Shown one piece after another: positions 1 through 8,533 of a stretch of DNA of 64,000 nt. The stretch is from Rhynochetos jubatus. Taxonomy: Eukaryota; Chordata; Aves; Eurypygiformes; Rhynochetidae. The notes under the pieces are model-generated. The model saw nothing but the letters and a program-made list of their open reading frames with translations, did no database searches and was not told the DNA's origin. The DNA lies in the NCBI GenBank assembly GCA_027574665.1, contig CM050648.1:143034175-143098174 (forward strand), written 5' to 3'. The position numbers and the translations under genes are program-made. How positions within the stretch are numbered: position 1 is the stretch's first letter; every line of letters starts with the position of its first letter.

Positions 1-116
1 TACCTTGGGGGTGTCAGGGCTTTGGCTGCCTGGACCAGCTGTGGGTCGCTGGGCCTGTGTGGGGCCGAAGGCCGGGGCTGGTTGGCGGGCGTGCCTGTGA
101 TGCGCTCTGGCGCCTG
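1..116. other. Tail of the preceding unit's spacer
   Basis: Equivalent to 4022-4137. GC-rich sequence immediately upstream of the first promoter; nothing recognisable apart from being part of the unit. Confidence 0.9.
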
Positions 117-200
117 TGACATCACTGAGACGAGTCACAATGGGGGGAGGTATAAAGGGCAGCAGCGGGCAGTGCTGCCCCAGTACGGCCTAGGCCAGCG
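117..200 (+). promoter_or_regulatory. Core promoter and untranslated exon 1, copy 1
   Basis: TGACATCA at 117-124 is one base from a CRE (TGACGTCA). A SOX-like ACAATGG starts at 138, and TATAAA lies at 151-156. A start site about 30 bp downstream would fall near 181, in an initiator-like CCAGTAC. Exon 1 would then be only about 20 nt, ending at a strong donor (GTGAGT at 201). The promoter reading is inferred from motif order and spacing; transcription has not been shown. It is the only TATA with this arrangement in the unit. Confidence 0.75.
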
Positions 201-488
201 GTGAGTGCGCACGCGGAGGGAGGCTGGGCTGGATAGGGCCGGGGCAGAAATGCGGGGTCCCAGGGCTGGGTTCTCTCCCTGCATCCAGGGCCCAGCCGCT
301 CGTGGCAGCGGCTCAGGCAGGGCACGGTGCTGCTGCTGATGGGCCTGGGAGCAGGGCTTGCTGCCTCCCAGCTGCCTCACCCCCTCTCCTACCTGCCCCC
401 AGCTCCCTGCGGCTCCATTCCCACTCCCCCCGCTGCCAGCTCCCTCCCTTCCATCCCCACTGAACCCCTTCTCTCCCTCCTCCTGCAG
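201..488 (+). other. 5' UTR intron, copy 1
   Basis: The donor GTGAGT is at 201-206. A long pyrimidine tract (about 468-484) leads to CTGCAG, with the acceptor AG at 487-488. The coding ATG sits three bases into exon 2. Copy 1 has A at 262 where the other copies have G. An open frame runs through the second half of the intron into the coding exon, but its apparent first codon at 327 is GTG and the first ATG (339) has a weak context, so I treat it as intronic. The frame-disrupting 4-bp deletion in copy 15 fits this. Confidence 0.8.
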
Positions 489-491
489 GCT

Positions 492-1979
492 ATGGCTGCC
501 CCAAAAATCCTCACCATGCTGCAAACCATCCTACAAAATGTGCAGATGGTTGGGGAGGAGCTGGATGAGGCCACGCACAAGTGCATGCAGCAGCATGCGG
601 AGCAGCTGGGCCAGGAGATGACTCGGCTGCTGCACGAGCTGGAGCAGAGCGGCTTTGCCTGGCGTGCCCTGCTCTTTGCTCCCTTGCAGCACTGGCAGTT
701 CTGGACGGTTGCTGGAGTCCTGCTCCTGCTCTTCGGGCTCTGCTGGTGGCTCAGGAGAAGAAGCTATGAGCCAGACAGAAGGAGGGCAGAGCAAAGCTGC
801 AGCAGCAACACACAAGAGGAGGTTGAAGTACATGAAGTAGATTCTGAGGATGCTCTGGGCAGGAGTTTTGCAAAGCGCATCCCGTGGCCAGTGCAGAACC
901 TGGCCTACAGGAGCCGGGTGATGGAGGAGCTGGCAGGCGACCTCCTCCGTGTCTTCCACATGTATTTCTCTGGCAGTTTCTTCCCGGTGCTGCAGCCTGT
1001 CATCAGGGTGGGCAGCACCTTCGAAGGCTGGAGTCCCCGTGAGGAGGATGCTCGCTACCGCCTGCTCCTGCCCCTGCAGCCCCCCCGCGGGCACGCCTTC
1101 CGCCTGGAGCTGGGCACTGCGGGGGAGATGCCCGCAAAGGACTCCCGTGTCCGTGTGGCGCTGGAGTGCATCTGCAGGAGGCCGGAGCTGGTGGATGACA
1201 CGCTGTGCTTCCTCCACCACCCCGAGGAAGAGCTGAGGGAAAATCAGGCTCCCAGCCTCCTACACACCCTCTGCACTGGCTCCTACCTGGATGCGCAGAA
1301 AACTGCCCGCTGGTTCCAGGACACTGTGAGGTCAGCCTGGGGGGTGGTGCCTCTGTCGCGTCTCTACAAAATGAACCTGCTGCCCTCCAGCCGCTCCTGC
1401 AAGATGCAGCTGATAAGCACCTCCGGCAGAAGCCTCTTCGCTGAGATAATATTCGGGGTACAGCTAGGCGTCTCGGACATCTTCCTCAGCAGCCAGCCTG
1501 CAGAGCCCGGCTTGATCCCAAGCACAAGGTGGCCGCAGAGCTGTGTCGTGGCAGAGGCAAAGTTCTTCAGGGTGGTGGCCAGGCAGGCCCCACGTGACAG
1601 CTTCCACCTCAAATGCCTGCAGATCTGCGCCCGCATCCTGGAGGGCACAGCCTTTTCCACCTACACCTTCAAGACGGCTGTGATGCACCTCCTGACCACC
1701 ACACCCCTGTCAGACTGGCGCCGGAGGCATTTCATGCTGCGGCTGGAGGATATCATGCGGTACCTGGACGACTGCCTGAAGGAGAAACGCCTCAACCACT
1801 TCTTCTTTGGCAATGAGCATGTGCCCGAGGAGATAATCTTGCCCCCGGCCTTCCCAACGGCCGAACCGCCCAACCTCTTCCAGCACCTGGCGCAGGATCC
1901 GGCTGCCCACGCCAGGGCGATGACGGAGTTCGATGAGCTGCAAAACCGGCTCACGAGCCTGCTGTTCTATGGACGCTGA
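492..1979 (+). CDS. ITPRIPL1: ITPRIPL1-like single-pass membrane protein, copy 1 (495 aa)
   Basis: Predicted inositol 1,4,5-trisphosphate receptor-interacting protein-like 1 paralogue. Residues 1-67 are an N-terminal region, probably outside the cytosol, with a helical Glu/Gln-rich stretch (about 22-52). A transmembrane helix (about 68-87, rich in Leu and Trp) is followed by Arg88-Arg90, consistent with a cytosolic C-terminus. After an acidic linker (109-120) comes a Mab-21-type domain (about 145-440) with Gly174-Ser175 and Glu184-x-Asp186, the positions expected for a nucleotidyltransferase-fold GS and ExD motif. Catalysis is not established for this family. The start is chosen because ATG 492 lies directly after the splice acceptor and has G at -3 and +4. 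Related proteins: ITPRIP modulates IP3 receptors, and human ITPRIPL1 is reported as a CD3-epsilon ligand. This copy alone has Val362; the others have Met. Family assignment is from recognition, not a search; the N-terminus lacks a clear signal peptide. Confidence 0.88.
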   Translation: MAAPKILTMLQTILQNVQMVGEELDEATHKCMQQHAEQLGQEMTRLLHELEQSGFAWRALLFAPLQHWQFWTVAGVLLLLFGLCWWLRRRSYEPDRRRAEQSCSSNTQEEVEVHEVDSEDALGRSFAKRIPWPVQNLAYRSRVMEELAGDLLRVFHMYFSGSFFPVLQPVIRVGSTFEGWSPREEDARYRLLLPLQPPRGHAFRLELGTAGEMPAKDSRVRVALECICRRPELVDDTLCFLHHPEEELRENQAPSLLHTLCTGSYLDAQKTARWFQDTVRSAWGVVPLSRLYKMNLLPSSRSCKMQLISTSGRSLFAEIIFGVQLGVSDIFLSSQPAEPGLIPSTRWPQSCVVAEAKFFRVVARQAPRDSFHLKCLQICARILEGTAFSTYTFKTAVMHLLTTTPLSDWRRRHFMLRLEDIMRYLDDCLKEKRLNHFFFGNEHVPEEIILPPAFPTAEPPNLFQHLAQDPAAHARAMTEFDELQNRLTSLLFYGR

Positions 1980-2234
1980 AAGGGGTCTTCACGCCCAGAG
2001 CTGGCGCCGCAGAACCGAGCACGCAGGATACAGAGAAGACACTGCTCACGCAGCAGCGGGAATTGCTGCCACACCTTTCCTCCACAGCAAACGCACCCTG
2101 TGGGGAGTGGGACACGATGCAGCTGAAGAGTCTGTTGCGAGGAGGCTCGTGACAGAGAAACCTGTTACCACCTGGACAGCCACCTCCCGCTCCCCTTCCA
2201 TTCCGCCGGGAGTTCTACTCCAGGCAAAGTCGAC

Positions 2235-2280
2235 CATAAATGTTGTGTTTGAACAAATGCTGCGCCTGTGAGTGTCCGTG
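2235..2280 (+). promoter_or_regulatory. Poly(A) signal region, copy 1
   Basis: CATAAA at 2235-2240, a known variant of AATAAA, is followed by a TG-rich stretch (TGTTGTGTTTG) and a second GT-rich stretch by 2280. This would give a 3' UTR of about 280 nt. The same site recurs in every unit, at 6256, 10277, 14298, 18319, 22340, 26361, 30382, 34403, 38424, 42445, 46466, 50487, 54508, 58525 and 62546. Confidence 0.6.
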
Positions 2281-2580
2281 CATCCCTTTGTCGGGGACCG
2301 CGGGCATAGGCCGCTGACTCCTCAGCTGCCGCAGAGTCCGGGCGCATTTTGCGGAAGAGCTGACGTGGCGGCTCTGGTTTCACTGGTTCTGTAACTAAGG
2401 CTCCCCCGCCCGTGCGTGCTCCTGCGTTGGGGCAGTCAGAATCATTTGTCACCCTCCACAGCTGTGCACGTTGCCCGTGTGCCGAAGGGCGCCTGAAGCA
2501 TCTTCCTTGGGAACCATACGCAAACCGAGCCCCAGCGCGAGAGCACAGCGCCGGCTCCTACCAGTAGGAGTGTTTGTACC
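2281..2580. other. Unassigned segment between gene and LTR, unit 1
   Basis: No convincing coding sequence. It contains a short inverted repeat (CTCCTA at 2555-2560, TAGGAG at 2565-2570). It may hold the unrecognisable 5' part of the LTR. Copies 1 and 10 have CAGTCAGAA where the others have CAGTCGGAA. The same segment recurs every 4,021 bp. Confidence 0.6.
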
Positions 2581-3140
2581 GATGCAAGGCCTCTTCCAGT
2601 TTCTGATGCTGGGCCTGTGTTCCCAGCTTTCTCGCTACAAGGAGCTGGGAGGGGGCACAGTGCGGACAGCTGACCCAAAGTGGCCAAAGGGGTACTTCGT
2701 TCCATAAAAACGTCACGCTCAGTACATACGCTGGGGGTGGGCCAGGGAGCCATGGTGGTTGGTTGGTTTTCTTGTTCGTGCTCTCGCTCGTGGGGCTCGC
2801 TCGGACTCTGGTACGATCCGTCTCAGGCTCTCGCTCTCTGGCTCTGACTACTCGGGACCTGGCTGGGCATCGGTCTGCGGGTGGTGAGCAGCTGTATCGT
2901 GTGTTTTGTTTTCCGCCGCTTTCATTACATGCTCTGAGTAGCAGTGGTAGCATTAGTTTAATGACATTGTTATTTTTATTAATATCACTGCTTCACCCGT
3001 TTAGGTTCAATTATACGATTGTTCTTATCTCGACCCCTGAGTTTCCTTGTCTTTTCCTCCCGTTCTTCTCCACCAGGCGACGGGGAAGGTGAGTGAGTGG
3101 CTGCGTGGTGTTTGCTTGCTGGCTGGGGTTAAAAGGGCAA
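2581..3140 (+). mobile_element. Decayed avian endogenous-retrovirus LTR, unit 1
   Basis: Recognised from memory as an avian ERV LTR (probably ERVL-like; class uncertain). Diagnostic stretches, in order: a GGAGCTGGGAGGGGG block (about 2641), GACAGCTGACCCAAA (2666), CTGGCTGGGCATCGGT (about 2860), the TTCTTATCTCGACCC R/U5 junction (about 3022), and a terminal GGCTGCGTGGTG then GGCTGGGGTTAAA block (to about 3133). No retroviral genes flank it, so it is a solo or orphan LTR. Its 5' end is lost or unrecognisable and its own TATA is degraded (GTACATA form here). It contains a CT-rich simple stretch around 2775-2850. Confidence 0.75.
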
Positions 3141-3168
3141 CACCAGCATGGCTGGTCAAACTAAAGCG

Positions 3169-3335
3169 TAATCTGGCCCGTGGACTTCCACACGGCCAAA
3201 CCACTCAACCTCTTCCAGCACGTGGCACCGGATCCCGCCGCCCACGCCGAGGCACTGCACGACATTGTACAGCTGTGAGGTCGCTCAGCAGTCTGCTGAT
3301 CTGCGGACGCTGAAAGGTCTTCAGGCACAGAGCTG
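3169..3335 (+). pseudogene. Relic of the 3' end of a second ITPRIPL1-like gene, unit 1
   Basis: Aligns with the end of the intact coding exon: TAATCT at 3169 matches 1834, and GGACGCTGAAAGG at 3305 matches 1971, with one net base missing. The readable peptide shares NLFQH and DPAAHA with the intact C-terminus but ends at TGA 3276-3278. Similarity is roughly 70% by eye, so this is an older, independent copy and not a product of the recent array expansion. The LTR ends about 30 bp upstream, close to where homology begins. Confidence 0.8.
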
Positions 3336-4137
3336 TGTTTGTGAGGCTCACGGCTGACGGCAGACGACAACTTCACACCACAGGGAAAGAGAGTGGAGAC
3401 TATGGCGGCCACAAAGGAGATTTTCACGCTGCTTTCTCTTCCCACTGCCACGACGGTGGTGGTGAACTCAGAGGGGCCGAGAAGCTCCCTGGCCGCTCCG
3501 GCTGGGCCGGGACCAAGCGAGAGGCACTGCGGATGTGCCTGCCTGTGCTCAGCGGGGCCCCGGTGGAGAACCTGCCGCTCCCAGACGCTCCCCAGGGAGT
3601 TACTGCTGCACGACGGGACATGCTGGACACGGAGAAGACAGTGCTCTGTCGGCAGTGGGAGCTGCCCACTGGGACAACTCCCCCCGCACCCCGTCATCAC
3701 CCCTGGGAAACGTCTCTTTGGAAGCAACGTCCTCCGGCACTAGCACAGCAGGGACAGAGATCCTGCCATGCAGAGGGCCCATCCTGCCACCAGGATATAC
3801 ACCGTCACCCACCCGGCGCAGCCATGAAGGCACCAAGAGCACAAACGCGAGCTCAGAGGTCAGCACCAAGGGAGCTGATCCCATCTCACAGGACGGGATG
3901 TCAAAGAGGAAAGCACCCACGGGACATGTCACCCAATCTGGCGTTTGGAAAGGGTTGGGTGGGGCTTCTGTCTGTTCTGAAAAGACAGGCCCTGGCAGCC
4001 CTGTCCTGCCGGGTGGGTCCGTACCTTGGGGGTGTCAGGGCTTTGGCTGCCTGGACCAGCTGTGGGTCGCTGGGCCTGTGTGGGGCCGAAGGCCGGGGCT
4101 GGTTGGCGGGCGTGCCTGTGATGCGCTCTGGCGCCTG
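3336..4137. other. Unassigned GC-rich spacer, unit 1
   Basis: Several frames are open for 100-300 codons, but their peptides show no recognisable domain and they overlap the next promoter, so I call no gene. At 3402 a Met-Ala-Ala-Thr-Lys start faintly resembles the intact gene's Met-Ala-Ala-Pro-Lys start and could be a 5' relic. The same spacer recurs in every unit. Confidence 0.6.
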
Positions 4138-4221
4138 TGACATCACTGAGACGAGTCACAATGGGGGGAGCTATAAAGGGCAGCAGCGGGCAGTGCTGCC
4201 CCAGTACGGCCTAGGCCAGCG
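4138..4221 (+). promoter_or_regulatory. Core promoter and exon 1, copy 2
   Basis: Same elements as copy 1, except that C replaces G at 4171, the base directly before TATAAA. This is the only copy with this change. Confidence 0.74.
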
Positions 4222-4512
4222 GTGAGTGCGCACGCGGAGGGAGGCTGGGCTGGATAGGGCCGGGGCAGAAATGCGGGGTCCCGGGGCTGGGTTCTCTCCC
4301 TGCATCCAGGGCCCAGCCGCTCGTGGCAGCGGCTCAGGCAGGGCACGGTGCTGCTGCTGATGGGCCTGGGAGCAGGGCTTGCTGCCTCCCAGCTGCCTCA
4401 CCCCCTCTCCTACCTGCCCCCAGCTCCCTGCGGCTCCATTCCCACTCCCCCCGCTGCCAGCTCCCTCCCTTCCATCCCCACTGAACCCCTTCTCTCCCTC
4501 CTCCTGCAGGCT

Positions 4513-6000
4513 ATGGCTGCCCCAAAAATCCTCACCATGCTGCAAACCATCCTACAAAATGTGCAGATGGTTGGGGAGGAGCTGGATGAGGCCACGCACA
4601 AGTGCATGCAGCAGCATGCGGAGCAGCTGGGCCAGGAGATGACTCGGCTGCTGCACGAGCTGGAGCAGAGCGGCTTTGCCTGGCGTGCCCTGCTCTTTGC
4701 TCCCTTGCAGCACTGGCAGTTCTGGACGGTTGCTGGAGTCCTGCTCCTGCTCTTCGGGCTCTGCTGGTGGCTCAGGAGAAGAAGCTATGAGCCAGACAGA
4801 AGGAGGGCAGAGCAAAGCTGCAGCAGCAACACACAAGAGGAGGTTGAAGTACATGAAGTAGATTCTGAGGATGCTCTGGGCAGGAGTTTTGCAAAGCGCA
4901 TCCCGTGGCCAGTGCAGAACCTGGCCTACAGGAGCCGGGTGATGGAGGAGCTGGCAGGCGACCTCCTCCGTGTCTTCCACATGTATTTCTCTGGCAGTTT
5001 CTTCCCGGTGCTGCAGCCTGTCATCAGGGTGGGCAGCACCTTCGAAGGCTGGAGTCCCCGTGAGGAGGATGCTCGCTACCGCCTGCTCCTGCCCCTGCAG
5101 CCCCCCCGCGGGCACGCCTTCCGCCTGGAGCTGGGCACTGCGGGGGAGATGCCCGCAAAGGACTCCCGTGTCCGTGTGGCGCTGGAGTGCATCTGCAGGA
5201 GGCCGGAGCTGGTGGATGACACGCTGTGCTTCCTCCACCACCCCGAGGAAGAGCTGAGGGAAAATCAGGCTCCCAGCCTCCTACACACCCTCTGCACTGG
5301 CTCCTACCTGGATGCGCAGAAAACTGCCCGCTGGTTCCAGGACACTGTGAGGTCAGCCTGGGGGGTGGTGCCTCTGTCGCGTCTCTACAAAATGAACCTG
5401 CTGCCCTCCAGCCGCTCCTGCAAGATGCAGCTGATAAGCACCTCCGGCAGAAGCCTCTTCGCTGAGATAATATTCGGGGTACAGCTAGGCGTCTCGGACA
5501 TCTTCCTCAGCAGCCAGCCTGCAGAGCCCGGCTTGATCCCAAGCACAAGGTGGCCGCAGAGCTGTGTCGTGGCAGAGGCAAAGTTCTTCAGGGTGATGGC
5601 CAGGCAGGCCCCACGTGACAGCTTCCACCTCAAATGCCTGCAGATCTGCGCCCGCATCCTGGAGGGCACAGCCTTTTCCACCTACACCTTCAAGACGGCT
5701 GTGATGCACCTCCTGACCACCACACCCCTGTCAGACTGGCGCCGGAGGCATTTCATGCTGCGGCTGGAGGATATCATGCGGTACCTGGACGACTGCCTGA
5801 AGGAGAAACGCCTCAACCACTTCTTCTTTGGCAATGAGCATGTGCCCGAGGAGATAATCTTGCCCCCGGCCTTCCCAACGGCCGAACCGCCCAACCTCTT
5901 CCAGCACCTGGCGCAGGATCCGGCTGCCCACGCCAGGGCGATGACGGAGTTCGATGAGCTGCAAAACCGGCTCACGAGCCTGCTGTTCTATGGACGCTGA
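4513..6000 (+). CDS. ITPRIPL1: ITPRIPL1-like protein, copy 2
   Basis: 495 codons encoding the majority protein sequence (Met362). Intron 4222-4509. No disabling change seen. Confidence 0.88.
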   Translation: MAAPKILTMLQTILQNVQMVGEELDEATHKCMQQHAEQLGQEMTRLLHELEQSGFAWRALLFAPLQHWQFWTVAGVLLLLFGLCWWLRRRSYEPDRRRAEQSCSSNTQEEVEVHEVDSEDALGRSFAKRIPWPVQNLAYRSRVMEELAGDLLRVFHMYFSGSFFPVLQPVIRVGSTFEGWSPREEDARYRLLLPLQPPRGHAFRLELGTAGEMPAKDSRVRVALECICRRPELVDDTLCFLHHPEEELRENQAPSLLHTLCTGSYLDAQKTARWFQDTVRSAWGVVPLSRLYKMNLLPSSRSCKMQLISTSGRSLFAEIIFGVQLGVSDIFLSSQPAEPGLIPSTRWPQSCVVAEAKFFRVMARQAPRDSFHLKCLQICARILEGTAFSTYTFKTAVMHLLTTTPLSDWRRRHFMLRLEDIMRYLDDCLKEKRLNHFFFGNEHVPEEIILPPAFPTAEPPNLFQHLAQDPAAHARAMTEFDELQNRLTSLLFYGR

Positions 6001-6601
6001 AAGGGGTCTTCACGCCCAGAGCTGGCGCCGCAGAACCGAGCACGCAGGATACAGAGAAGACACTGCTCACGCAGCAGCGGGAATTGCTGCCACACCTTTC
6101 CTCCACAGCAAACGCACCCTGTGGGGAGTGGGACACGATGCAGCTGAAGAGTCTGTTGCGAGGAGGCTCGTGACAGAGAAACCTGTTACCACCTGGACAG
6201 CCACCTCCCGCTCCCCTTCCATTCCGCCGGGAGTTCTACTCCAGGCAAAGTCGACCATAAATGTTGTGTTTGAACAAATGCTGCGCCTGTGAGTGTCCGT
6301 GCATCCCTTTGTCGGGGACCGCGGGCATAGGCCGCTGACTCCTCAGCTGCCGCAGAGTCCGGGCGCATTTTGCGGAAGAGCTGACGTGGCGGCTCTGGTT
6401 TCACTGGTTCTGTAACTAAGGCTCCCCCGCCCGTGCGTGCTCCTGCGTTGGGGCAGTCGGAATCATTTGTCACCCTCCACAGCTGTGCACGTTGCCCGTG
6501 TGCCGAAGGGCGCCTGAAGCATCTTCCTTGGGAACCATACGCAAACCGAGCCCCAGCGCGAGAGCACAGCGCCGGCTCCTACCAGTAGGAGTGTTTGTAC
6601 C

Positions 6602-7161
6602 GATGCAAGGCCTCTTCCAGTTTCTGATGCTGGGCCTGTGTTCCCAGCTTTCTCGCTACAAGGAGCTGGGAGGGGGCACAGTGCGGACAGCTGACCCAAA
6701 GTGGCCAAAGGGGTACTTCGTTCCATAAAAACGTCACGCTCAGTACATACGCTGGGGGTGGGCCAGGGAGCCATGGTGGTTGGTTGGTTTTCTTGTTCGT
6801 GCTCTCGCTCGTGGGGCTCGCTCGGACTCTGGTACGATCCGTCTCAGGCTCTCGCTCTCTGGCTCTGACTACTCGGGACCTGGCTGGGCATCGGTCTGCG
6901 GGTGGTGAGCAGCTGTATCGTGTGTTTTGTTTTCCGCCGCTTTCATTACATGCTCTGAGTAGCAGTGGTAGCATTAGTTTAATGACATTGTTATTTTTAT
7001 TAATATCACTGCTTCACCCGTTTAGGTTCAATTATACGATTGTTCTTATCTCGACCCCTGAGTTTCCTTGTCTTTTCCTCCCGTTCTTCTCCACCAGGCG
7101 ACGGGGAAGGTGAGTGAGTGGCTGCGTGGTGTTTGCTTGCTGGCTGGGGTTAAAAGGGCAA
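6602..7161 (+). mobile_element. Decayed ERV LTR, unit 2
   Basis: GTACATA form; matches unit 1 at all diagnostic sites checked. Confidence 0.74.
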
Positions 7162-7189
7162 CACCAGCATGGCTGGTCAAACTAAAGCG

Positions 7190-7356
7190 TAATCTGGCCC
7201 GTGGACTTCCACACGGCCAAACCACTCAACCTCTTCCAGCACGTGGCACCGGATCCCGCCGCCCACGCCGAGGCACTGCACGACGTTGTACAGCTGTGAG
7301 GTCGCTCAGCAGTCTGCTGATCTGCGGACGCTGAAAGGTCTTCAGGCACAGAGCTG
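7190..7356 (+). pseudogene. ITPRIPL1-like 3' relic, unit 2
   Basis: Has G at 7285 (GACGTTG) where most units have A. This state is shared only with unit 3, as is GATCTCAAAG further downstream in the spacer. Confidence 0.78.
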
Positions 7357-8158
7357 TGTTTGTGAGGCTCACGGCTGACGGCAGACGACAACTTCACACC
7401 ACAGGGAAAGAGAGTGGAGACTATGGCGGCCACAAAGGAGATTTTCACGCTGCTTTCTCTTCCCACTGCCACGACGGTGGTGGTGAACTCAGAGGGGCCG
7501 AGAAGCTCCCTGGCCGCTCCGGCTGGGCCGGGACCAAGCGAGAGGCACTGCGGATGTGCCTGCCTGTGCTCAGCGGGGCCCCGGTGGAGAACCTGCCGCT
7601 CCCAGACGCTCCCCAGGGAGTTACTGCTGCACGACGGGACATGCTGGACACGGAGAAGACAGTGCTCTGTCGGCAGTGGGAGCTGCCCACTGGGACAACT
7701 CCCCCCGCACCCCGTCATCACCCCTGGGAAACGTCTCTTTGGAAGCAACGTCCTCCGGCACTAGCACAGCAGGGACAGAGATCCTGCCATGCAGAGGGCC
7801 CATCCTGCCACCAGGATATACACCGTCACCCACCCGGCGCAGCCATGAAGGCACCAAGAGCACAAACGCGAGCTCAGAGGTCAGCACCAAGGGAGCTGAT
7901 CCCATCTCACAGGACGGGATCTCAAAGAGGAAAGCACCCACGGGACATGTCACCCAATCTGGCGTTTGGAAAGGGTTGGGTGGGGCTTCTGTCTGTTCTG
8001 AAAAGACAGGCCCTGGCAGCCCTGTCCTGCCGGGTGGGTCCGTACCTTGGGGGTGTCAGGGCTTTGGCTGCCTGGACCAGCTGTGGGTCGCTGGGCCTGT
8101 GTGGGGCCGAAGGCCGGGGCTGGTTGGCGGGCGTGCCTGTGATGCGCTCTGGCGCCTG

Positions 8159-8242
8159 TGACATCACTGAGACGAGTCACAATGGGGGGAGGTATAAAGG
8201 GCAGCAGCGGGCAGTGCTGCCCCAGTACGGCCTAGGCCAGCG
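8159..8242 (+). promoter_or_regulatory. Core promoter and exon 1, copy 3
   Basis: Majority promoter sequence, with the CRE-like box, TATAAA and donor intact. Confidence 0.75.
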
Positions 8243-8533
8243 GTGAGTGCGCACGCGGAGGGAGGCTGGGCTGGATAGGGCCGGGGCAGAAATGCGGGGT
8301 CCCGGGGCTGGGTTCTCTCCCTGCATCCAGGGCCCAGCCGCTCGTGGCAGCGGCTCAGGCAGGGCACGGTGCTGCTGCTGATGGGCCTGGGAGCAGGGCT
8401 TGCTGCCTCCCAGCTGCCTCACCCCCTCTCCTACCTGCCCCCAGCTCCCTGCGGCTCCATTCCCACTCCCCCCGCTGCCAGCTCCCTCCCTTCCATCCCC
8501 ACTGAACCCCTTCTCTCCCTCCTCCTGCAGGCT

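Noticed and set aside
327-491. 55-residue N-terminal extension of the coding frame
   Set aside because: The apparent first codon at 327 is GTG, the first ATG (339) has a weak context, the region has donor and acceptor signals around it, and copy 15 breaks the frame.
531-1220. 229-codon open frame on the minus strand, repeated in every unit
   Set aside because: It lies antisense to the coding exon. High GC and few stops explain it, and its conservation is only that of the array. The peptide has no recognisable domain.
2555-2570. Short inverted repeat as a functional hairpin or transposon end
   Set aside because: Only six paired bases with a four-base loop and no matching partner at the other end of any element.
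2763-3092. 109-codon hydrophobic frame inside the LTR
   Set aside because: It is composed of the CT-rich and T-rich LTR sequence; LTRs of this kind do not encode protein, and no start context or domain supports it.
2581-3140. A full-length endogenous retrovirus
   Set aside because: No gag, pol or env-like frames and no second LTR within the unit; only one decayed LTR per 4 kb.
3335-4225. 296-codon plus-strand open frame across the spacer
   Set aside because: It runs through the next unit's CRE-like box, TATA box and exon 1, and its peptide is low in recognisable features. More likely chance openness of GC-rich sequence.
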